Position numbers and translations under genes: made by a program
The notes under the pieces: model-generated
Databases searched by the model: none
What the model was told of the DNA's origin: nothing
The model's input: only the letters and a program-made list of their open reading frames with translations
Shown: positions 1 to 8,079 of the stretch, in pieces
How the letters are laid out: the number at the start of each line of letters is the position of its first letter
How positions within the stretch are numbered: the stretch's first letter is position 1
Assembly (NCBI GenBank): GCA_032160165.1
Contig: JAVHWA010000126.1
Span: forward strand, 1 to 64,000
Length of the DNA: 64,000 bases
From: QHXM01 sp032160165
Lineage (GTDB): Bacteria > Acidobacteriota > Blastocatellia > Pyrinomonadales > Pyrinomonadaceae
Reading direction: 5' to 3'

Positions 1-161
1 TGCTCTGAAGAGAGGCTGTCTGTAGTAGGAATCGAATTGACGGACGAGCCGCTCTGTTGCGCGAGCGATTGTGCGAACGCGAAGTCCCGGCCCGCCGCAA
101 GAATGAGGAACAGCCCTGCGGCCATAGGCAGGAGTATTGAACTGATCTTCCGAAAATTCAT
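1..161 (-). CDS. Secreted protein, N-terminal fragment (possible TolC-like channel)
   Basis: A minus-strand reading frame starts at ATG (bases 159-161) and stays open to the window edge, giving 53 residues. It begins MNFRKISSILLPMAAGLF, a signal peptide with a hydrophobic core and a probable cleavage site after an AFA motif near residue 29; the mature part seen so far is Ser/Gln-rich. It is the last visible gene in a minus-strand series TetR, membrane-fusion protein, RND pump, so an outer-membrane efflux channel is the natural guess. That identity rests on position only, because no channel domain is inside the window. Export is well supported; function is not. Confidence 0.6.
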   Translation of the reverse strand, partial: MNFRKISSILLPMAAGLFLILAAGRDFAFAQSLAQQSGSSVNSIPTTDSLSSE

Positions 162-174
162 AATCTTGCAAACT

Positions 175-275
175 CGAACCACAAAGGCTCAGAGACACGG
201 AGCGGATTCAGACCGGTTGCAGCCCACGTTTCTCGCTCTTTCTTCAATTGCCTCTCTGTGCCTCGGTGTCTCGAT
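175..275. repeat. Heptamer-type inverted array between RND and downstream gene
   Basis: The left arm has units such as AAGGCTC, AGAGACA and CGGAGC. The right arm reads CTCTGTG, CCTCGGT, GTCTCGA, roughly complementary to the left. The two arms flank about 40 unrelated bases. The array fills most of the gap between the RND stop and the next start codon. It is one of the less regular members of the window's hairpin-array family. Confidence 0.5.
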
Positions 276-285
276 GGTTCACGCT

Positions 286-3200
286 TCACTGTTTCGAAAA
301 CAGCCCGAACAGCGCTGTGGTTGCGGACGCCGTCTTTCGTTTGGCCCATCCAAACACCCCGCGAACGGGTGCGAACACCCGCCCAAGAACATGACTCTTG
401 CTCAAGTCATCGAAGAGCGAATAGAAGACGGGCACGGCCAGAAGCGTCAGCAATAGACAGAGCGATTGCCCACCGACGACCAACACACCGATTGAACGAT
501 TTGTTCCTGAGCCGGGGCCGGACGACAACACCAAAGGCATCATGCCGGCCACCAATGCGATCGTCGTCATCAGAATCGGACGCAGTCGATCGCGGTTGGC
601 CTGGATGATGGCGTCATGGCGATCCATTCCGTGCGAACGCAATTCGTTTGTGTGATCGATCTGAAGAATCGCGTTCTTCTTAACCACACCGAACAGGAGC
701 AACAACCCCAGACCCGAGAAAATATTCACCGTTTGCCCTGTCACAAGCAGACTGACGATGCCAAACGGAATCGCCAGCGGTAACGTCAGCAGAATGGTGA
801 TGGGATGGATAAACGATTCGAATTGCGCCGCCAGCACCATGTACATAAATACGAAGGAGAGAAGAAAGGCGAGCATGAAGTAATAGCCTGCGCGGCCAAG
901 CTCCTTTGAGCGTCCGGCCAGTCCGGTCTTGTAGTTGCTCTCGATCTTCAACTCCCTGGCGGCCTCGTTCATCTTGTTGATCACATCTGCCTGGGAACCG
1001 CCTGGCTTGACGTTCGCCAGCAGCGTCACCTGCCTCTCACGATTGAGACGATCGATAGCAGATGGTCCGGCGCCTTCGTCCACCCGAACCAGTGTGTCCA
1101 GGCTTACCCAGCCGATCTTCGCTGAAGGCACAATCATACGTTTCAAGCCTTCGACGCTCGCTCGAAATTCTCCAGTAGCGCGGACCACAACATCGTACTG
1201 GTCGGTGCCCGCGTTGAAGGTCGAAACCTTTTGGCCGGCCACAAGTGTATTGAGCGCCTGCGCGATGTCTCCAACACGAACTCCCAGGTCGCCGGCGCGC
1301 GCTCGATCTATAACCACCCGCAGCTCCGGTTTGCCTGTGATCAAGGTCGAGTCAGCGTCGACGATATCCGGGATGGACTTCATTTTGACGAGCAGCTCTT
1401 CCGAATACGTAGTCAGCTTTTGAAGATCCGGACCGCCGATGACGTATTGAATATCCGCGTTGCGGAATCCGCCGCCAGAGATGGCCGCCACCTGCTGCAC
1501 GCTGGTGCGAAGCTCCTTCGGGTAGTTCTTCAGTAGCTCGCGCGCCTGGACCATCAACTTCTCCTGCGACAGCGCCCGGTCTTTGATCGGTGCCAGCTTG
1601 ACGTAGATCGATGCGGTGTTAACGAGCTGCTGCTGGCCGCCGCCGATCGTGGTTAGGGTGTCTTCGACTCCAGCCAGTTGGCGGAGATCGGTCGCGATCT
1701 TCTCAACCATCGCAGACGTCGCGGAAAGGGTGGAACCTTCCGGAGCGCGAACGTTGATTTCAAACTGCGACTGATCGTCGACCGGCAAAAAGTTCTTTCC
1801 CACAAATTTGAAGAGCGGGACGATGCTGATGATGACCAGGACGCAAAGTCCTACGACTACCCAACGATGCGCCATCGACCACTTCAGCATCCAGGTGTAG
1901 GTGCGATCGATAGGACGATAGAATCGCGACTCTTTAGAACTGCGGGCTTCGGGGGCCGGTCGTCGGGTGCCGGGTTCTGAGTTTTGAGTTTCGAGTTTCG
2001 GGTTTTGAGTTTGGGGTTGAAGACTTTCGACCCCAGCATTTGCGTCAAGAGCTTCAGCTTGACTCTCGTCAGCTGCGCTCTCATCCGAAACCCGGAACTC
2101 GGGACTCGGAACTTCTCTTTCGGAATCCGAGACTGGTTCCTTGCGCTTTATCAAGCGGGCGGCGAGCATGGGCGTCAATGTGAAAGAAACCAACAGACTG
2201 ACCGCGATTGCGAACGATGCCGTCAACCCGAAGGAAGACATGAAGCGCCCAACGATGCCGCCCATGAAGCCTACTGGCAGGAAGACGGCGAGCAGACTGA
2301 GCGTAGTCGCCATGACTGCCGGGCCGATCTCCTTTGTGCCCTGGATGGCGGCCTGAAACGGGGGAACGCCCTTTTCTTCCACAAAACGAAAAATATTCTC
2401 CAGCACCACGATGGCGTCGTCGATGACTATTCCCACCATCAGGGTCAGAGCCAACATCGTGATTTGATTGAGGGTGAATCCCATCGCTGCCATCAACCCA
2501 AACGTGGCTATGATCGAAGTGGGGATGGCGATGGCAGCGATAAAGGTCGAGCGAAAACTCCACAGGAAAATAAAGACAACGATCGCCGCCAAAATTCCGC
2601 CTTCGATCAAGTGGGTCTCGATCGAGTCCAGCGAGGCTTTGATGAAGATTGATTGATCGCCGACGATCTCGGTCTTGAAGCCCGGCGGTAGGGTAGGCAG
2701 GATCTCCGCCAGACGTTCCTTGACCGCGTCAGCAACGGCGACAGTATTCTGTCCGGATTGTTTCGAGACGATCAGGGTCACGGCCGGTTGGCCGTTGAGA
2801 AGCGCCTGCGTGCGCTGCTCTTCGGCGCCGTCCTCAACGTACCCGAGGTCGCTGAGCTTGACCTGGTATGGTCCGCGGGAAGCGACCACCAGGTCCTTGA
2901 AAGCGGACGGCTCGGCGATGCGCCCCATCGTCCGAACGGTCAGCTCGCGAGGTCCTTCGTCGACGCGTCCGCCCGGGACCTCCATATTTTGCTGTCGTAC
3001 AGCCGCTGCGACTTCCGCGACGGTGACATTAAAGGAGCGCAACTTATCGGGATCGACCCAGAGATCGATCTCTCTCTGGCGACCGCCAACGATCTGCACC
3101 TGGCCCACGCCGTTGATGGATTCGATTCGGTCCTTTATCTGTTTGTCGGCGACATCTGTCACCTCTCGCAGACCGCGTGGCGCCGGCGCTGACACTGCTA

Positions 3201-3624
3201 TGCGAAGAACCGGGGCCGCATCGGTATCGAGTTTTTGTACGACTGGCTTGTCGGCAGTCTCGGGAAGGTCGGGAATGACCAGATCGACCTTGTCGCGAAC
3301 TTCCTGCGCGGCGATATCGGCGTTCTTGTCCAGCAGAAAGGTAATGAAAACCTGCGAGACGCCCTCGACCGATGTCGAGCGCAACTCGTCGATTCCGCTA
3401 ATTGTGTTGACCGCGCCCTCAACCTTGTCTGTGATTTCCGTTTCGATTTCCTGAGGAGAGGCGCCACGATTGATCACTGTAACCGTGATCGTTGGCAGGT
3501 CGATCTTTGGAAACAGGTCGACGCCGAGCGACTTGAACGAAAACAGTCCCACCACCACGAGCGAAAGAATCAGCATCGTCGCGAAGACGGGACGGCGGAC
3601 GCAAATTTCGGCAAGCTTCTGCAT
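286..3624 (-). CDS. RND (HAE1/AcrB-type) efflux pump permease
   Basis: Inner-membrane proton-driven multidrug exporter of the AcrB/MexB family, 1112 residues against the usual 1030-1060. The N-terminus (MQKLAEICVRRPVFATML) is the typical cytoplasmic helix leading into TM1. The proton-relay segment in TM4 reads GIVIDDAIVVLENI and keeps both aspartates. A late TM block with GLGLLLLFGVVKKNAILQIDHTNELR is also typical. It follows its membrane-fusion partner in the same direction, so the two should work as a tripartite pump. Oddity: residues about 492-566, after the first TM bundle, are an Asp/Glu/Gln/Pro-rich insert encoded by heptamer-repeat DNA with units like NPKLETQ and NSEPGTR. This insert explains the extra length. 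No Shine-Dalgarno is obvious; a hairpin array ends 9 bases before the start. Substrate cannot be told. Confidence 0.95.
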   Translation of the reverse strand: MQKLAEICVRRPVFATMLILSLVVVGLFSFKSLGVDLFPKIDLPTITVTVINRGASPQEIETEITDKVEGAVNTISGIDELRSTSVEGVSQVFITFLLDKNADIAAQEVRDKVDLVIPDLPETADKPVVQKLDTDAAPVLRIAVSAPAPRGLREVTDVADKQIKDRIESINGVGQVQIVGGRQREIDLWVDPDKLRSFNVTVAEVAAAVRQQNMEVPGGRVDEGPRELTVRTMGRIAEPSAFKDLVVASRGPYQVKLSDLGYVEDGAEEQRTQALLNGQPAVTLIVSKQSGQNTVAVADAVKERLAEILPTLPPGFKTEIVGDQSIFIKASLDSIETHLIEGGILAAIVVFIFLWSFRSTFIAAIAIPTSIIATFGLMAAMGFTLNQITMLALTLMVGIVIDDAIVVLENIFRFVEEKGVPPFQAAIQGTKEIGPAVMATTLSLLAVFLPVGFMGGIVGRFMSSFGLTASFAIAVSLLVSFTLTPMLAARLIKRKEPVSDSEREVPSPEFRVSDESAADESQAEALDANAGVESLQPQTQNPKLETQNSEPGTRRPAPEARSSKESRFYRPIDRTYTWMLKWSMAHRWVVVGLCVLVIISIVPLFKFVGKNFLPVDDQSQFEINVRAPEGSTLSATSAMVEKIATDLRQLAGVEDTLTTIGGGQQQLVNTASIYVKLAPIKDRALSQEKLMVQARELLKNYPKELRTSVQQVAAISGGGFRNADIQYVIGGPDLQKLTTYSEELLVKMKSIPDIVDADSTLITGKPELRVVIDRARAGDLGVRVGDIAQALNTLVAGQKVSTFNAGTDQYDVVVRATGEFRASVEGLKRMIVPSAKIGWVSLDTLVRVDEGAGPSAIDRLNRERQVTLLANVKPGGSQADVINKMNEAARELKIESNYKTGLAGRSKELGRAGYYFMLAFLLSFVFMYMVLAAQFESFIHPITILLTLPLAIPFGIVSLLVTGQTVNIFSGLGLLLLFGVVKKNAILQIDHTNELRSHGMDRHDAIIQANRDRLRPILMTTIALVAGMMPLVLSSGPGSGTNRSIGVLVVGGQSLCLLLTLLAVPVFYSLFDDLSKSHVLGRVFAPVRGVFGWAKRKTASATTALFGLFSKQ
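1925..2150. repeat. Heptamer array embedded in the RND coding sequence
   Basis: Inside the pump gene, plus-strand heptamers of the GAGTTTT / GAGTTTC / GGGTTTT kind (about 1979-2020) face complementary units GGAACTC, GGGACTC, GGAACTT near 2095-2115. Because 7 bases times 3 frames gives 21 bases, the protein shows a rough 7-residue period. The array lies in the cytoplasmic loop between the two halves of the pump, where an insert would be tolerated. Confidence 0.75.
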
Positions 3625-3633
3625 AAATCCGAA

Positions 3634-3738
3634 GTTGAACGTTCAAGGTTCAACGTTCAATGTTTCCTATTAGAGCCCTCGCCCGAAATCACGCACCTCG
3701 CTAAACGAATATTGAACGTTGAACCTTGAACCTTGAAC
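3634..3738. repeat. Heptamer hairpin array, unit GTTCAAN
   Basis: The left arm, about 3634-3665, reads GTTCAAG, GTTCAAC, GTTCAAT. The right arm, about 3710-3738, reads ATTGAAC, GTTGAAC, CTTGAAC, CTTGAAC. The arms are complementary over some 28 bases and flank a non-repetitive loop of about 45 bases. The array occupies the gap between the membrane-fusion gene (upstream in transcription) and the RND gene, ending 9 bases before the RND ATG. Confidence 0.85.
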
Positions 3739-4998
3739 CTATTGTCTCACCGGCACACCATCGCTCAACAATTCGACATTGCTGGTCGCGACCTGTTCCT
3801 GGCCGCTCAGGCCACTCTTTATCTCGACCAGGTCGCCTTCCGTTTGCCCAAGCTGGACGATGCGTTTCTCGGCGTGGCCGTTCGTAATCACAAAGAGATA
3901 GTTTGTGGCTGCCTCAGTTCGGACTGCCCGGGCCGGGACGAGCAGCGCTGGCGAAGTCTGCGGCTGCAAAATCCGCACGGTCGCAAACTGGCCGGGCTTT
4001 AAGATCCCCTCGTTGTTTTCCACTTCTGCTTCCACCGTCATGGTCCGCGAATTTGGCGTTACGCTGGGCGAGATGTGATGAACGCGTCCACTGAACGATT
4101 TGTCCGGGTAGGCACTGACATTGACGGACACGCTCTGACCGCCTTGAATCGATGAAAGCGTTTGTTCCGGAATGTCTATGCGCACTCGCAGAGGATTCGT
4201 TCGAACTATGGTAGCGACCTTCGTAGAAGTTGTGACGTACTCGCCGACGTCCGCGGGGCGATCCAGCACGTAGCCGCTGATGGGTGAAGTTACCACCGCA
4301 TCGGCAATAGCCTTTCGTGTCTGCGCGATCTGGGTTCTGGCCGAAGTAACTGCCGCGCGCGCACTATCCACCGCGGCGTAGTTGTTGCGCGCCTGCGCCA
4401 ACGCCGCCTGGTATTGCTCGAGCAGTTGATCGCGTTGCGCTTTCTGTTGATCGTAGGACGAGCGCGAGACGTCGCCGGTCTCAACTAAGCGCTCAAATCG
4501 CTTTAGCTGCTTTTCCGCCAACTCATATGTCACGCGGGCCGATCGGACCTCTGCTACGTTCTCCGCATCGAACCTCTGCCCGGGACGCAAACCAACTTTT
4601 GCTTCAGCCTGTCGTACGGCGGCTTCCTGCTGCGCGACCTGTGCAGTTGCCTGATCGAGACGGATACGCGCGTCCCTGTCATCCAGTCGCACAAGGACAG
4701 CTCCTCGCTGGACGAAATTCCCCAGGTCAACACCGACCGAGACGACCTTGCCTCCGACTGCCGGCGCGACATCCGTTTGCTCGTCCGCGGCCAGACTTCC
4801 GGTGGCTTCGAGATACCTGGGGAGCTCGCGGGAGATCGCGGGCGCGCTGCTGACGTCGACCGCCGCAATTGCAGTCTCGGTCTTAGTCTGGTTCACATTT
4901 GTGGCGGTCTTCGAACTACAGGCGGCAGCGAATAAGCTGAGCGCGACCAACGCCAACGCGAGAGAGCAGATCCTCATAAAATAATTACGGGAGAGCAT
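3739..4998 (-). CDS. RND efflux membrane-fusion (periplasmic adaptor) lipoprotein
   Basis: HlyD/AcrA-type adaptor linking the inner-membrane pump to an outer-membrane channel. The start MLSRNYFMRICSLALALVAL leads to a lipobox LFAAAC, so it is probably lipid-anchored. An internal Met at residue 8 (ATG ending at 4977) gives a more standard signal peptide and may be the true start. The core shows the split biotinyl-lipoyl fold (VSVGVDLGNFVQRGAVLVRLDD, then a second half near VVTSPISGYV), an alpha-helical hairpin rich in Gln/Ala between them, and beta-barrel segments such as GRVHHISPSV. The start overlaps the end of tetR by 14 bases, so the two genes are probably co-transcribed. 419 residues, a normal length. 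Confidence 0.93.
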   Translation of the reverse strand: MLSRNYFMRICSLALALVALSLFAAACSSKTATNVNQTKTETAIAAVDVSSAPAISRELPRYLEATGSLAADEQTDVAPAVGGKVVSVGVDLGNFVQRGAVLVRLDDRDARIRLDQATAQVAQQEAAVRQAEAKVGLRPGQRFDAENVAEVRSARVTYELAEKQLKRFERLVETGDVSRSSYDQQKAQRDQLLEQYQAALAQARNNYAAVDSARAAVTSARTQIAQTRKAIADAVVTSPISGYVLDRPADVGEYVTTSTKVATIVRTNPLRVRIDIPEQTLSSIQGGQSVSVNVSAYPDKSFSGRVHHISPSVTPNSRTMTVEAEVENNEGILKPGQFATVRILQPQTSPALLVPARAVRTEAATNYLFVITNGHAEKRIVQLGQTEGDLVEIKSGLSGQEQVATSNVELLSDGVPVRQ

Positions 4999-5728
4999 TT
5001 CGTTTACTTGTTTTCTTCGAAGTGACTACGTTCGTTGGAGGTTCCGTCGCGGTTCGAACGCCGCTCTCACGAGCCTCGATGCCCGACAGCAGAATTTCAG
5101 TGAACTCGCCCGCCGCTTGTTCGTTCGAAACCTTCAGCAAGCGATTCGACGGGTCCCACAGACTATTATTCAGCGAATGATGAATGATCATGCCGACGAA
5201 AGCCCTGACTGCGACTCGCGGGTTGATCCGCCGAAAAACCCCGTCATTCTGTCGCTCTTCTATATACGCACTTAAGAACTCATAAATCTTCAGGACATTT
5301 CGGTCCCAGAACATCTGCGCGAGCTGGTGACCTTCGAGCGCGGAATAGAGCAAAAGCCGCATGAACTCGGTGTCCTTCTCGTGTTGCTTCAAGGCCGTGA
5401 GAGCCAGGGTTTCGAATACCCTGCGATCATCCTTCTTCTGAACGGCGTCCTCCACCACTTCACACGGGTCTTCAAATCCTGCGTCGCACGCCTTATGGTC
5501 CAGGATAGCGGTGTAGAGTTCTTCTTTAGTGGCAAAATGGCGGAAGACCATTGCCTCAGATATGCCCGCGGCTTGTGCAATCTCTTTGGTAGTGGTCCCG
5601 CGAAATCCGCGTTGCGAAAAGAGGCTGACCGCCACACGCAGGATCTGAAGGCGTCGTTCGTCCCCAGCCATACGTCCCCCGACGACTGGAAGCGACACGC
5701 TATCAGTAGTTGAAATTTCCCTGCTCAA
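4985..5728 (-). CDS. TetR-family repressor of the efflux operon
   Basis: A 247-residue one-component regulator. The N-terminal helix-turn-helix is clear: RRLQILRVAVSLFSQRGF, then TTTKEIAQAAGISEAMVFRHF. The C-terminal ligand-binding region is the usual TetR size but not assignable to a ligand. About 19 residues precede the family's normal start; an internal Met at residue 20 (MAGDERR) is an alternative. It is the first gene of the minus-strand efflux operon and sits 26 bases downstream of a strong inverted repeat, so it very likely represses itself and the pump. The C-terminal tail is Lys/Thr-rich and looks unstructured. Confidence 0.92.
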   Translation of the reverse strand: MSREISTTDSVSLPVVGGRMAGDERRLQILRVAVSLFSQRGFRGTTTKEIAQAAGISEAMVFRHFATKEELYTAILDHKACDAGFEDPCEVVEDAVQKKDDRRVFETLALTALKQHEKDTEFMRLLLYSALEGHQLAQMFWDRNVLKIYEFLSAYIEERQNDGVFRRINPRVAVRAFVGMIIHHSLNNSLWDPSNRLLKVSNEQAAGEFTEILLSGIEARESGVRTATEPPTNVVTSKKTSKRNALP

Positions 5729-5753
5729 TCCGAATTGACTGCTCCATGTTTGA

Positions 5754-5769
5754 AAGTAAGTGCTTACTT
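5754..5769. promoter_or_regulatory. Probable TetR operator
   Basis: AAGTAAGTGCTTACTT is an inverted repeat with 7-base arms (AAGTAAG / CTTACTT) around a TG centre, just upstream of the tetR start. Size, symmetry and placement are typical of sites bound by TetR dimers, which supports autoregulation of the efflux operon. Confidence 0.8.
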
Positions 5770-6266
5770 ACCATGTCCAACTAAACGAAGTCAAGGCGTG
5801 CAAGGATTGGCGCCAGTCGGTTCGCCCGGCTGAAGCCGGACGAGGATTCGAGGGGCGACGGCTTGGATTCGTGCACTCATCCTTACTTTTCACACGGTCT
5901 CTCACACGATGGTTCTGATCTGTTGATTCGCCAGCTCGAGTAAGCTCGACCGGTCGTTCCAATCGAGCGATTCACGTTCCGCTACGGTGCCCTCATTGCT
6001 GTACTGTTCCCGACCTTTGCGTTAAAGTATCACGTACCTTTTCGCAACGAGATTTGGCAAATAGAGCTCGCTTCATTCGGATCCGGGCGGCGTAGGCGTC
6101 TTTATTTTCGGCATAGGCGCTTGCTGCGATCACTATTGCTGGCTGACCCAAAGCCGTCGGCACATGGTTTGCTGAGTTGCATGAGGAATGACCGTATTAA
6201 GACTACTCCCTCGAGCTGTCATCCGGCTCTTAGCGGATGAAATACTTTTTCCAAGGAGAAGATAAG
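5770..6266. other. Intergenic region between efflux and stress operons
   Basis: No convincing gene is seen in these roughly 500 bases. It must hold the divergent promoters for tetR and the DUF883 gene, but I cannot place -35/-10 boxes with confidence. A small REP-like palindrome, CCGGCTGAAGCCGG, lies at 5826-5839; similar GGC-CTTCAG/CTGAAG-GCC hairpins recur near 45.8 kb. Confidence 0.5.
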
Positions 6267-6635
6267 ATGTCAGAGAACAGAACCCCAGACGGATACAACC
6301 AGGGACAATCAACCGGCTATGGGAGCAGCAACCAGGGTCTCACTCCAGTCGGCGGACAATCTGCGGGTGGCGGTACCGGCGCAGGAACTGCACCAGCCGA
6401 GGACAAAGGATATGGCGCCAAGATCGCCGACGCAGCCTCGACCGCAAAAGACTACGTTGCCGACAAGGTCTCGGCCATCGGCGACAAGCTCTCGGACCTT
6501 AAGAACACCGATATCAAAGAAGTAGCAAATCAAGCCAAGGACTATGCCCGCGAAAACCCCGGTCAGGCCATTCTGATCTCGGCCGCGGCGGGGCTGGTAA
6601 TTGGGCTATTGATTCGCGGCGGACGCCGAAGCTAA
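6267..6635 (+). CDS. DUF883/YqjD-like membrane-anchored stress protein
   Basis: A 122-residue protein. The N-terminal 45 residues are Gly/Gln/Ser-rich and probably disordered. Then comes an amphipathic helix (YGAKIADAASTAKDYVADKVSAI) and a C-terminal hydrophobic helix ending RENPGQAILISAAAGLVIG followed by LLIRGGRRS. The ENPGQAILISAAAGLVIG pattern is the signature of the DUF883 (YqjD/ElaB) family, tail-anchored inner-membrane proteins that in E. coli bind ribosomes in stationary phase. I chose the ATG at 6267 because AAGGAGAAG lies 7 bases upstream; an in-frame ATG 30 bases earlier lacks a ribosome site. It heads a run of membrane-associated genes. Confidence 0.85.
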   Translation: MSENRTPDGYNQGQSTGYGSSNQGLTPVGGQSAGGGTGAGTAPAEDKGYGAKIADAASTAKDYVADKVSAIGDKLSDLKNTDIKEVANQAKDYARENPGQAILISAAAGLVIGLLIRGGRRS

Positions 6636-6644
6636 GGAACGGGA

Positions 6645-6705
6645 TCACAGGTTGCGGGTTGCACTCCGACGGCTTTGTCTTCGGCGGTAACCGGCAACCT
6701 GCGGA
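6645..6705. repeat. Short inverted array, unit GGTTGCG
   Basis: The left arm CAGGTTGCGGGTTGCACTCC pairs imperfectly with the right arm GGTAACCGGCAACCTGCGG across a loop of about 25 bases. It stands between two co-directional genes but ends some 30 bases before the next start, leaving that gene's own Shine-Dalgarno free. Confidence 0.6.
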
Positions 6706-6735
6706 CCAGTGAGTTCAAATCAACAAGGAGGGGCG

Positions 6736-7194
6736 ATGGCCGACCTGGACAAGAGCGCGGCGACGGCGCCAGCCAGAGCCGCTGATACGAAGACCGAGAT
6801 CGAAGAATTGCCGGCGCTCTTCGGACGATTGAGCGATGGCGTAGTTACCTTGCTTGATACCAAGTTGAGTCTGCTGAAAGTCGAAGTCAAAGAAGACGTC
6901 AACGGCTATATTCGTGGCGCAACAACTATTCTCGCAGGCGGGATCGTGGCTGCGGTTGGTTTCGCTATCCTCAACGTAGCGGTCGCGCTGTTCGTCGGCG
7001 CATTGTTGCCACCCTCACTAGGTACGACGCTGCAGTTCGCGCTTGGTTTTGTTATCACGGGCGCTGCTTACCTTTTGATCGGTGGGATCGTGATCATTGC
7101 CGCGAAGAAGCGGATGGCGAAGCAGGGTTTCGTGCCGGAGCGCAGCGTAGCAGAGTTCAGAAAGGACAAGGAATGGCTGACGAAGGAACTCTAG
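6736..7194 (+). CDS. YqjE-like phage-holin-superfamily III membrane protein
   Basis: A 152-residue protein. A soluble N-terminal helix (ELPALFGRLSDGVVTLLDTKL) is followed by two membrane spans: ATTILAGGIVAAVGFAILNV leading into VALFVGALL, and LQFALGFVITGAAYLLIGG. This matches the DUF1469/Phage_holin_3_6 family (E. coli YqjE), which usually neighbours YqjD-like genes as here. The start at 6736 is set by AAGGAGGGG just upstream; an upstream in-frame GTG at 6709 is less likely. The family name includes holin but no lytic role is implied. The end overlaps the next gene by 22 bases. Confidence 0.85.
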   Translation: MADLDKSAATAPARAADTKTEIEELPALFGRLSDGVVTLLDTKLSLLKVEVKEDVNGYIRGATTILAGGIVAAVGFAILNVAVALFVGALLPPSLGTTLQFALGFVITGAAYLLIGGIVIIAAKKRMAKQGFVPERSVAEFRKDKEWLTKEL

Positions 7195-8063
7195 GACTGG
7201 CCCGCGCCTTGAATCAGAAAGACGCCGAAGCGCCTGACAAGGAAGAGCTCCAGCGTCGAATGGAGGAAGCGCGCGACTCAATCTCGCAAACTGTTATGGA
7301 GATCAAAGAGACAGTGACCAATCAATATTACTCGGTGAAAGAATCGGTGTCGGATGCGCTCGACTGGCGACATCACTTTCGGCAACGCCCCGTGGCCTTC
7401 AGCCTGGGCGCGCTCTCGGTCGGACTTCTCTGCGGCTATACGCTGGCGGGTGCGATCAAGCGAAGCGATCGTGACGAAGGATCGTCGTGGGAGGAATATG
7501 ACGATCCGAATCGTCATACCGCTTTTCACGGACACTCCTATGCTGCACAGCCGATCACTGATAGCCTTCCCGGCTATAACGACATCCCGGAACCGGGAGG
7601 CGAGCGTGAGACTGCTGCTGAGCCTGCGTCGGAGGGAGGTTCGTTCAGCTACAGCACCCCGCGTCCACAGACTGAAGCGACTGAAGAGGAGCAGAAGCCG
7701 GGTTTATTCCAGCGCTTCAAAGAAACCAACGCGTACGACCGGTTACAAACGGAGGTCTCGACCCTCGGCGATCGCTTCATGGACGAGTTAGCCACCACCG
7801 CTCATACGATCGTTCTGCCGATGGTCTTCAAAAAGCTCAAACAATTGATCGGTGTGGACCTCTCGGATAAAGAGACTCGCACACAAGCGGAGCCGGCTCC
7901 TGCGACCCAAAGTCGCAACGCTGATAATGCCGGCCAGGCGACCGGCGCTTCGGCTGCATCAGCTTCCCGCCCCGCGTCAAACAAGGCTTACGCAACCAGC
8001 GAAAACCGGAGCTATGGCGCCGGCGCGTCGACGGGCGACTCAGTTCTGGATCTTGATCGCTAA
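7173..8063 (+). CDS. DUF3618-like membrane protein with long disordered tail
   Basis: A 296-residue protein. Residues about 27-60 (RRMEEARDSISQTVMEIKET) are a charged helix as in DUF3618 proteins. One transmembrane segment follows (AFSLGALSVGLLCGYTLAGA). A Glu/Pro/Ser-rich middle leads to a helical region near residues 185-235 (LFQRFKETNAYDRLQTEV, MVFKKLKQLIGVDL) and an Ala/Ser-rich tail. It overlaps the YqjE-like gene by 22 bases, suggesting translational coupling and a shared envelope role with the two preceding proteins. Function is unknown. Confidence 0.7.
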   Translation: MADEGTLGLARALNQKDAEAPDKEELQRRMEEARDSISQTVMEIKETVTNQYYSVKESVSDALDWRHHFRQRPVAFSLGALSVGLLCGYTLAGAIKRSDRDEGSSWEEYDDPNRHTAFHGHSYAAQPITDSLPGYNDIPEPGGERETAAEPASEGGSFSYSTPRPQTEATEEEQKPGLFQRFKETNAYDRLQTEVSTLGDRFMDELATTAHTIVLPMVFKKLKQLIGVDLSDKETRTQAEPAPATQSRNADNAGQATGASAASASRPASNKAYATSENRSYGAGASTGDSVLDLDR

Positions 8064-8079
8064 TTGATCGGAGCGGGGA

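Noticed and set aside
2675..3454. Long plus-strand open frames opposite the RND gene
   Set aside because: Their codon pattern follows the antisense of the pump; no ribosome site or recognisable protein family.
5768..5962. Small minus-strand frame upstream of tetR
   Set aside because: It crosses the operator and has no family similarity or ribosome site.
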